Shown in pieces: positions 58,262-64,000 of a stretch of DNA of 64,000 bases. The stretch's first letter is position 1; the number at the start of each line of letters is the position of its first letter. Source of the stretch: Bacillus sp. AFS037270 (GTDB lineage Bacteria > Bacillota > Bacilli > Bacillales_B > DSM-18226); assembly GCF_002585305.1 (NCBI RefSeq), contig NZ_NUNF01000029.1, positions 9,497 through 73,496 on the forward strand, written 5' to 3'. Below the pieces are notes generated by a model. It was not told the DNA's origin. It searched no databases and saw nothing but the letters and a program-made list of their open reading frames with translations. Both the position numbers and the translations under genes were made by a program.

Positions 58262-58635
58262 TTCCCTTCCCCCTTTTTCTTTGTATAGAAATTCATTTGT
58301 GCCTCAATTTCTTTTTCTACTTCTGCCATTAAATCTTTATCAATATCTGTAGCTACTATTTGTTGTTCTTCTTCCTTCATAATTTTGGCAACTTCTATTT
58401 CATATTGTTTTTTTAAGTTTTTATAATCAGTGTGTGAGATTTTATCCATCTTGTACTCAAACTCAATTTCATTGAGTGTGGTTAATAGTGCCTGTTTCGT
58501 TGTGACTAAATCTTGGTCCTTTGAACCAATTTGGATAAACGTATCCAACTTAAAAAATGGAGCCAATATTAAAAACAAAGCTATTAACGCCAAAGCTGCA
58601 GTAAAAATCATTGAAATGATTGAGATATCATGCAT
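58258..58635 (-). CDS. Small membrane protein resembling the CcmI N-terminal region
   Basis: A 125-aa protein with one N-terminal membrane helix (residues about 8-27) and a charged helical remainder. The segment LLTTLNEIEFEYKMDKISHTDYKNLKKQYE is typical of short CcmI-like proteins that accompany ccmH/ccmF genes. CcmI proteins hold apocytochrome c for the CcmFH ligase; the TPR part of proteobacterial CcmI is absent. It lies between the ccmH-like gene and the 331-aa protein gene. Confidence 0.65.
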   Translation of the reverse strand: MHDISIISMIFTAALALIALFLILAPFFKLDTFIQIGSKDQDLVTTKQALLTTLNEIEFEYKMDKISHTDYKNLKKQYEIEVAKIMKEEEQQIVATDIDKDLMAEVEKEIEAQMNFYTKKKGEGK

Positions 58636-58648
58636 TTTTTTTCACATC

Positions 58649-59152
58649 CTAAAGATACTTTTTGCGTTCTTCATCGATCATCGAGGTAAGGATTTCTCCC
58701 TCTACTTCATCCGCAGTGTTTTCGTAAACATTGATTTCAACTTCAGTACCTTTTTTCTTCACCCACTTACGGATAATGATGAATACAGCCACTGCTGCTA
58801 ATCCTAATACGACAAACGGAAGAACCCAAGCTGTTAAACTAAAACCGCTTTTCTCAGGGGATGTTAAGATTTCTTCACCATAAATATTGACATAATACTG
58901 ACGAATTTTATCCTTGTCCCAGCCTTTATTCATCATCTCAACTAAATCTTTCTTAAACTCAGTTGTAAGATTACATGTATTAGGATCACATTCATAATGA
59001 TCCTGACCACAGCCGCACGTACAGGCAAATTGCTGGGCAACAGCTTTAAACTCTGCCGATTTATAATCAATCTCCTTTGCTTCCGCTCGAATGAATGAAC
59101 CCTGAAAAATAATTGCAATTAAAAGGAGCCCAAGATATAGTTTATTTCTCAT
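58649..59152 (-). CDS. ccmH: CcmH-like cytochrome c maturation protein
   Basis: A 167-aa protein with an N-terminal signal/anchor (residues 4-24), a three-helix CcmH-like domain and a C-terminal helix (about 113-133). The redox region reads FACTCGCGQDHYECDPNTC, with Cys44, Cys46, Cys48, Cys55 and Cys60. Canonical CcmH has LRCxxCQ, so this C-x-C-G-C form is divergent. The rest (MNKGWDKDKIRQYYVNIYGEEIL...GFSLTAWVLP) is family-typical. The ATG at 59152 follows AAAGAGG and just overlaps the ccmF stop. Confidence 0.85.
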   Translation of the reverse strand: MRNKLYLGLLLIAIIFQGSFIRAEAKEIDYKSAEFKAVAQQFACTCGCGQDHYECDPNTCNLTTEFKKDLVEMMNKGWDKDKIRQYYVNIYGEEILTSPEKSGFSLTAWVLPFVVLGLAAVAVFIIIRKWVKKKGTEVEINVYENTADEVEGEILTSMIDEERKKYL

Positions 59153-59153
59153 T

Positions 59154-61136
59154 TTATGATACCTCTTTGCGTACTCCTGTGTATCTCGGAGTGACATTTC
59201 CATATTTTCCGTTCCATACTGCAAATAGCGCACCAATTACAATCATAAAGGAACCTACCCATAACCAATCCATCATTGGATTAACTTTGACGACAAAGGT
59301 TGCTTTCCCATCATCTTCCCAAGCGCTTAATACAATATATAAGTCCTCCTTCAGAGAAGAAATAATCGCTACCTCTGAAGATGGTTGTTCCCAGTTACCA
59401 TAAAACACCTTTTCCGGCTGGAAGGTACCAAGTTTTTTACCATTTTTAAATACAGTAACGTCGGCATAGACGATATCGTTAATTCCCTCTTTCTTTTGAT
59501 CCAAGCGGTCATAATTGATCCGGTAATCCCTAAGTTCAATGGATTGCCCTAGAGCAACAGTTTTCATTGTTTCTACATCATAGTTTTGTGAACCGATAAT
59601 CCCCATCGTAATGAAGGCAATGCCGAGGTGAACAATATATCCTCCATAGCGGCGGCGGTTACGGATCATTAACCGATATAAAGCAATTATTGGTGATTCT
59701 TTTGTCATCTTTCTTCTAGCTTTTACACCTCTATAAAACTCTAAGAAATGGGTAGTTAATAATAGAATAATCACTCCGTAACCGATGACAGCCCATGCCT
59801 TTTGAATGCCTAGTACAACCATTAAAGTCATTCCAATTACGGCAAGAATCGCTGGAATCATGAAGTTCTTTCTAAGATTTTTCACAGTAGATTTCTGCCA
59901 TGCAAGAAGTGGACAGACAGCCATAACAAACATCATCGACAATAGGATGGGTGCTTCTACCTTGTTAAAGAATGGCATCCCTACTGTTACTTTCGTACCA
60001 CGGACAGCTTCAGAAACAAGCGGAAAAATAGTTCCCCAAAATACTGCGAATGCCGCTCCAACTAGTAATAGATTATTCACTAAGAAACTGCTTTCTTTTG
60101 AGATAAAAGAATTAAATTCCCCGGCACTGCGTTTAAGCAGGTTATAGCGGCTCATTAATACATATAAGGATAGAATGACAGCTACACCCATGAAGATTAG
60201 GAAATATAAACCTAGATTTGAGTTTGCAAAAGCATGAACAGAAGTTAAAACACCACTGCGCACGAGGAATGTACCAAATAATGTCATCGCATAAGAAACA
60301 ATAATTAGGCTAATGTTCCATATTTTTAGCATGTTTTTTCGCTCTTGAATCATGACCGAATGTAAAAATGCTGTTGCTGTTAACCATGGCATAAATGACG
60401 CATTTTCTACCGGGTCCCAAGCCCAGTAACCGCCCCAGCCAAGCTCTACATAAGCCCATTGTCCACCAAAGATATTTCCAAGGCTCAAGAATAACCAGGC
60501 AACAATTGTCCAACGTCTTGTCATCTTTATCCAGAAATCATCTACGTTTGTTAAGATTAATGCTGCCATCGCAAAGGCAAATGGGACGGCGAGACCTACA
60601 TAGCCCAAGTATAGTGTGACTGGATGAATAATCATCCCTGGGTTTTGCAGCATTGGATTTAGACCTTTTCCTTCTGTCGGTACAGTATCCAATAAGACGA
60701 AAGGTTTGGCGACGAATCCTAAGATGAAGAAGAAGAAAACGGCATTGGCCATTAAAATGGCCGAGATGTAAGGAACCATTGGGTTTCCTTTCATCTTTCT
60801 GGAATACGCAATCATGAGCATGTAAAGAGTTAAGAAAAATGTCCATAATAACAATGATCCTGCATTACCAGCCCATAAAGCAGTAAGTTTATAAATAATT
60901 GGCAGTTCACTGCTGGTGTAATCGGTAACGTATTCATATTGAAATTGAGAAGTTGCTAAAAGGTAGAACAATGAAAGCATTGCCATTGCTGCACAAACAA
61001 ATAATGCGATCATCCCGCCTTTTCCACTGTTCACGAGTTTTTGATTTTTTGTGCTAATCCCTAAGGTTATAATGAGGAGCGAATAGACGGCAATGGCTAA
61101 ACCTATATAAATCGTTGCGTTGGCAAATAAATACAT
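59154..61136 (-). CDS. ccmF: Cytochrome c heme lyase CcmF
   Basis: A 660-aa polytopic membrane protein with about 14-15 helices. The WWD heme-binding loop GGYWAWDPVENASFMPW is near residues 230-250, with flanking His candidates. CcmF receives heme from CcmE and with CcmH attaches it to apocytochrome CxxCH. It lies 24 bp after ccmE. Length and helix pattern are normal for System I CcmF, much larger than ResC. Confidence 0.94.
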   Translation of the reverse strand: MYLFANATIYIGLAIAVYSLLIITLGISTKNQKLVNSGKGGMIALFVCAAMAMLSLFYLLATSQFQYEYVTDYTSSELPIIYKLTALWAGNAGSLLLWTFFLTLYMLMIAYSRKMKGNPMVPYISAILMANAVFFFFILGFVAKPFVLLDTVPTEGKGLNPMLQNPGMIIHPVTLYLGYVGLAVPFAFAMAALILTNVDDFWIKMTRRWTIVAWLFLSLGNIFGGQWAYVELGWGGYWAWDPVENASFMPWLTATAFLHSVMIQERKNMLKIWNISLIIVSYAMTLFGTFLVRSGVLTSVHAFANSNLGLYFLIFMGVAVILSLYVLMSRYNLLKRSAGEFNSFISKESSFLVNNLLLVGAAFAVFWGTIFPLVSEAVRGTKVTVGMPFFNKVEAPILLSMMFVMAVCPLLAWQKSTVKNLRKNFMIPAILAVIGMTLMVVLGIQKAWAVIGYGVIILLLTTHFLEFYRGVKARRKMTKESPIIALYRLMIRNRRRYGGYIVHLGIAFITMGIIGSQNYDVETMKTVALGQSIELRDYRINYDRLDQKKEGINDIVYADVTVFKNGKKLGTFQPEKVFYGNWEQPSSEVAIISSLKEDLYIVLSAWEDDGKATFVVKVNPMMDWLWVGSFMIVIGALFAVWNGKYGNVTPRYTGVRKEVS

Positions 61137-61160
61137 TTCGTCACCTTCTTACGTTGACTA

Positions 61161-61613
61161 TTATTTTTCTTTTACTGGTTGATCTAGCAGTTGTTTATGT
61201 TTTTCTGGATCATAGTTTTTCATATCTTTTCCTTCATATTTAGAAGGACATCTAGTTTTGACCGATTCTGCTTCAAACGTATTCTTTTTAGTTGGGGCCC
61301 CTTGAAGGATGGTAATTACCCCTTCAGAGAAGTTGTCTGGTTTTGTACCGTGATAGATAACATGCATGACGCTGCCGTGGTTATCTTTTACGTCAAATTT
61401 CAGTTGAATTTTGTCCGGATTCCATTTAATCGTATCTTCCATTAATAATCCTTCAACGGTTACAAAATCGTCTTTATGCTGGTTCTGGGTGGCCAAAAGT
61501 TCTTTCATGGTCAGCTCCACACCACTAGAACCTGGAGTCGCAGCCATCAACAAGAATACTATTGCACCGGCAATAATAAAGCCGCCTAACATCACTAGCG
61601 TATTTTTTTTCAT
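61161..61613 (-). CDS. ccmE: Heme chaperone CcmE, Cys-type variant
   Basis: A 150-aa protein with one N-terminal membrane helix (residues 5-24) and an OB-fold beta-barrel. Family segments are VEGLLMED, YHGTKPDNFSEG (the Y-G-x-x-P-D-x-F-x-E-G signature) and FEAESVKTRCPSKYEG. In canonical CcmE the last reads A-K-H-D-E-N-Y with heme bound covalently to His. Here Cys122 takes that place and Tyr126 is kept (C-x3-Y), the variant known from some sulfate reducers and archaea. First of the ccm genes after the 352-aa protein. Confidence 0.92.
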   Translation of the reverse strand: MKKNTLVMLGGFIIAGAIVFLLMAATPGSSGVELTMKELLATQNQHKDDFVTVEGLLMEDTIKWNPDKIQLKFDVKDNHGSVMHVIYHGTKPDNFSEGVITILQGAPTKKNTFEAESVKTRCPSKYEGKDMKNYDPEKHKQLLDQPVKEK

Positions 61614-61626
61614 TCAACTCACCCCA

Positions 61627-62685
61627 TTAGATTAATTTTTTCATTTCTTCCTCGTACATTTCTTGATCAATTTTGCCAGTTAACAGCTTTTTACGAAGTT
61701 CCTTCTTTTCTTCGGCATTACTTGTTTTTTGATCTTTTTTCCCAGCTGGATGCTTTGAGGCCTGCTGTTTATGTTTAGCCCCTTTTGCTGGCGAACGCCG
61801 TCCTGATTGAACATTACCTTTTAATCCTAAATAAACGAAGATGCCTGCGATGATTAAAGCTAGTCCAATGACCGATGCTCCGCCAATACCAATAAGCGGC
61901 TTATCTGTGCTGCTGCTTGATGTTCCCTTTTTTACTTGGTCAGTTGCCGTTACACCACTATGGTTTTCATCATTTGGCGGCTGCTGTTTATTAATGGCCT
62001 CCATTGTTGATTCAGTTCCATCCTTTTTGTACGAAAAGGAAAAGTTAAGATTTTCTTTTGCCTTTACATTCTTGTATTGGTAGTAATACAACTCTTCGCC
62101 ATACTCACTCTTCGTGTTGTTAGCTGTTTTTGGTTCTAGCTTTATATTTTTTGCATCCATTGGAGCGTAAAAAATGACATCTAATTGGTCAATTCCAGCG
62201 TTATTTATCAGCTGATATGTAAAGTTTTTTTGGTCCTTTACTTCTATAGTTTTAGTGAAGTATTCAATTACAAATTGATAGGTTTCGTTATTCTTAATTG
62301 CCTTTGCCGGCTTCCATGAAACAATTCCCTTTTCCTTATCAACATCATATGGACGTTGAACTTCTGGTTTATTTTCTTCTGGAAACTCTGCAACTAGATA
62401 GGCTTCAAATCCCTTTTCCATAGCAGGAACAGGAATTTCGATTTTCCCATCATAGTCTTGGCCACTTTTATTTGTAATGGTTCCGTACTCGCCTACTAAT
62501 AATGATGGAACATCCCGTGATCCCCAGTCTTCTGGGTAATCAAACTCCGGCATCACTTGTACCTGCATTTCCTTAAACGGAAATTTCTCTGCTTGAAATA
62601 CAGTTGCAGCACTAGTTTTAGTACCTATAAAACTAGTGAAAAATGATGCAATAACAAACATTGCTAACCACTTTTTCTTTAGCAT
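61627..62685 (-). CDS. Uncharacterised membrane-anchored protein heading the ccm operon (352 aa)
   Basis: Not recognised. A signal peptide (to TSAATVF) is followed by a beta-rich extracytoplasmic region (about 30-230), a polar Ser/Thr/Asn linker, one membrane helix (about 268-290), a Lys-rich segment and a short terminal helix-turn-helix-like tail (LRKKLLTGKIDQEMYEEEMKK) resembling SHOCT-type ends. The ATG at 62685 follows AAGGAGG; the open frame starts 17 codons earlier. First gene of the operon, 13 bp upstream of ccmE. Topology parallels the 331-aa protein at 57266-58261. Confidence 0.75.
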   Translation of the reverse strand: MLKKKWLAMFVIASFFTSFIGTKTSAATVFQAEKFPFKEMQVQVMPEFDYPEDWGSRDVPSLLVGEYGTITNKSGQDYDGKIEIPVPAMEKGFEAYLVAEFPEENKPEVQRPYDVDKEKGIVSWKPAKAIKNNETYQFVIEYFTKTIEVKDQKNFTYQLINNAGIDQLDVIFYAPMDAKNIKLEPKTANNTKSEYGEELYYYQYKNVKAKENLNFSFSYKKDGTESTMEAINKQQPPNDENHSGVTATDQVKKGTSSSSTDKPLIGIGGASVIGLALIIAGIFVYLGLKGNVQSGRRSPAKGAKHKQQASKHPAGKKDQKTSNAEEKKELRKKLLTGKIDQEMYEEEMKKLI

Positions 62686-62794
62686 AATAATCCTCCTTGG
62701 CTTCCGAAAACTCTCACTTAAACACTCAATTTTCACTATAGTCCTCTTTAAAATAAATATATCCGTTCTACTACCTTGAAAGTCGAATGACTCT

Positions 62795-62858
62795 TGAACA
62801 TTTTGTTAAAGGGCGGAAACGTTTGAGTTTTTGACAAAAAACCACCACAAAATGTTCA
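62795..62858. promoter_or_regulatory. Separated 12-bp inverted repeat upstream of the ccm operon
   Basis: TGAACATTTTGT at 62795-62806 and its exact reverse complement ACAAAATGTTCA at 62847-62858 are separated by 40 bp. They lie 110-173 bp before the first ccm-operon gene and are not part of the cytochrome terminator. Such a pair could be an operator bound at two sites, but no known regulator motif (Fnr, Rex, NsrR) is matched. The rest of 62686-62982 is AT-rich; I see no gene in it. Confidence 0.4.
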
Positions 62859-62924
62859 TATTTTTAAAATTATATTGATTTATTTGAGTAATTTGTCGGA
62901 TTCCGAAATAGTATTAATAGTAAA

Positions 62925-62962
62925 AAAAACCTGCACCCTAAAATAACAGGATACAGGTTTTT
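62925..62962 (-). terminator. Terminator of the diheme cytochrome gene
   Basis: AAAAACCTG and CAGGTTTTT form a 9-bp stem closing a 20-nt loop with an inner CCT/AGG pairing, followed on the minus strand by a T run. It separates the cytochrome transcript from the ccm operon. Confidence 0.8.
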
Positions 62963-62982
62963 ACAAAAATCTATTATTTAAT

Positions 62983-63639
62983 CTATTTCTTTTCTTCCAA
63001 AGAACGGATATAGCTAACAATATCTGAAATATCCTGTTTCTTTAATTGACGGACACCGTCAAGACCTTTTAAAGACGGACCCATTCTTGTCTCTTCTCGG
63101 CCATATGCTGTACTAATCCAAATTTGCTTATCAGTTGTATACTCTAGATAGTCACGATGCGAAAGAGCTGTTCCCATTCGCAGCATTCCTTTACCTGCTT
63201 CCATATGACAGTTCTGACAATATAAAGTGTACAGTTTTTTTCCATTGGCAGGATCCCCGGCAATGGTTTTTGGGACATTAAAATCAATATTTTCCGTTTG
63301 CCAATTACGGATAAAGGCTACAATATTTTTTAATTCCTTCTCTAATAATCTAGGTCCATAGGCTGGCATACCAGTTCCTACTCTTCCATATTTTATATAA
63401 TTATATAAATTTTTATCCGTTACAGAGTTTAAGAAATTTTGATTATTTAAAGCGGTTCCAGCTTTTATCCCTTCACCTTTTCCAGTATCACCATGACAAA
63501 CCAGACAGTTTTTATTGTATACCCTTTCACCGGCTGCAATCGCCTGTGAATTCTTGTGACCAAATATATTACTGTTACTGATGCAAACAACAATACCTAT
63601 TATCACCAAAATGTAAAATCCAATTAATATTTTTTTCAT
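62983..63639 (-). CDS. Membrane-anchored diheme cytochrome c
   Basis: A 218-aa protein with an uncleaved signal anchor (residues 3-21) and two class-I-like cytochrome c domains. Heme sites are CLVCH (Cys45, Cys48, His49) and CQNCH (Cys141, Cys144, His145). Likely axial Met are in GTGMPAYG (Met91) and ETRMGPSL (Met186). It probably carries electrons on the outer membrane face, to a reductase not in this window. AGGGGT precedes the ATG, 9 bp after the stop of the PCYCGC gene, so the two are co-transcribed. A plausible client of the adjacent Ccm proteins. Confidence 0.93.
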   Translation of the reverse strand: MKKILIGFYILVIIGIVVCISNSNIFGHKNSQAIAAGERVYNKNCLVCHGDTGKGEGIKAGTALNNQNFLNSVTDKNLYNYIKYGRVGTGMPAYGPRLLEKELKNIVAFIRNWQTENIDFNVPKTIAGDPANGKKLYTLYCQNCHMEAGKGMLRMGTALSHRDYLEYTTDKQIWISTAYGREETRMGPSLKGLDGVRQLKKQDISDIVSYIRSLEEKK

Positions 63640-63648
63640 GGGTTACCC

Positions 63649-64000
63649 CTACTTTGGCTGAGGTGTTGGGGTTGGTTCCCCAAGATCTTTATACTTTTCA
63701 GTTATCAATTGATAAATTTTATCAGGACTTTTACCGTTTAAATGCATTTCTATTGCCTCCCGGGCAATATTGACACAAGTATCTCACGATATTCCATGTG
63801 AATCCCATTGTTGTACAGCATTATCTTCACCAACACTCTTAACAAAGCAATCTAAATTGCTCTTATGTCCATCTGCCACACAACCACAATAACATGGTAC
63901 TTGAGCAACCACATCTGGATATGTTGATGCCATTATATAAGTTTCTTGAACTTTTTCAGAAGAATTTAATACAAAATCAGGGAGTGGATTATGTTTTTTA
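63649..64000 (-). CDS. PCYCGC-motif protein, 5' end beyond window, with in-frame UGA at a Cys position
   Basis: The last 116 codons are visible; the N-terminus lies beyond the window. The frame contains PCYCGC, then DGHKSNLDCF, then WDSHGIS-UGA-DTC, then an alpha-helical C-terminus (NIAREAIEMHLNGKSPDKIYQLITEKY) and a Pro/Thr-rich end. As I recall the PCYCGC family (Pfam PF13798), its relatives have W-D-x-H-G-x-x-C-x-x-C here, so the UGA at 63784-63786 replaces the first Cys of a CxxC. Sequence after the UGA keeps family character for 44 codons to a TAG. Either selenocysteine is inserted or the gene is broken. Confidence 0.75.
63751..63769 (-). promoter_or_regulatory. Candidate bacterial SECIS hairpin
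   Basis: On the minus strand UAUUGCC, loop CGGGA and GGCAAUA form a perfect 7-bp stem with a 5-nt loop. The stem begins 15 nt and the loop 22 nt after the in-frame UGA, and the second loop base is G. This fits the published bacterial SECIS description: loop 16-37 nt after UGA, with a G in the first two loop positions. Confidence 0.55.

Noticed and set aside
62814..62827. GGAAACGTTTGA as a CcpA cre site upstream of the ccm operon
   Set aside because: At least four mismatches to the cre consensus; only the central AACGTT core matches.
63784..63786. UGA in the PCYCGC gene explained by a frameshift
   Set aside because: Family motifs on both sides of the UGA are in the same frame, so an indel is not needed. 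A point change or recoding remains.

Overview
The window is a low-GC, endospore-forming Firmicute chromosome, most like Bacillaceae (Bacillus or Neobacillus type). The evidence is spo0A, spoIVB, a complete spoIIIAA-AH operon, strong Shine-Dalgarno sites with many TTG/GTG starts, and gene order that largely follows the Bacillus subtilis yqjQ-to-spoIIIAA segment. No rRNA, tRNA, CRISPR array or transposase gene was seen.

Layout. 0-8.4 kb: housekeeping genes (SDR oxidoreductase, MBL hydrolase, proI, rnz, zwf, dinB, M20 peptidase). 8.4-16.5 kb: acyl-CoA carboxyltransferase and methylmalonyl-CoA epimerase, the 32-aa stressosome miniprotein Prli42, an L,D-transpeptidase, an ArAE-type membrane protein, the artPQM amino-acid ABC transporter, an M20 amidohydrolase and bacilliredoxin BrxB. 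16.7-32.3 kb: a catabolic block that degrades branched-chain amino acids. It holds ptb-bcd-buk-lpdV-bkdAA-bkdAB-bkdB under the sigma-54 activator BkdR, followed by mutA-mutB-meaB, which carry propionyl-CoA-derived methylmalonyl-CoA to succinyl-CoA. 32.5-53.4 kb: yqzF, a glycerophosphodiesterase, a broken yycC-like gene, then spo0A-spoIVB-recN-ahrC-yqxC-dxs-ispA-xseBA-folD-nusB-yqhY-accCB-spoIIIAH..AA in the usual Bacillus order.

From 53.6 kb to the right edge the window leaves the B. subtilis order, where yqhV-efp would be expected after spoIIIAA. It holds an accessory cytochrome c maturation island: a SIMPL-domain gene, then on the minus strand a System I set (ccmE, ccmF, ccmH-like, ccmI-like, ccmA, ccmB, ccmC, a 43-aa ccmD-like ORF, a ccmG/ResA-like thioredoxin) interleaved with two uncharacterised membrane-anchored proteins. 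Upstream lie a diheme cytochrome c and a PCYCGC-motif protein cut by the window edge. Most Bacillus use System II (ResB/ResC), so this set is unusual. Its CcmE has Cys-x3-Tyr in place of the heme-binding His-x3-Tyr.

The most interesting signal is in the PCYCGC gene. An in-frame UGA falls exactly where the family, as I recall it, has the first Cys of a C-x-x-C. The reading frame continues with family-like sequence for 44 codons. A perfect 7-bp hairpin starts 15 nt after the UGA, with a 5-nt loop that has G at position two and opens 22 nt after the UGA, inside the bacterial SECIS window. This is a strong candidate selenoprotein. The competing explanation is a simple nonsense mutation.
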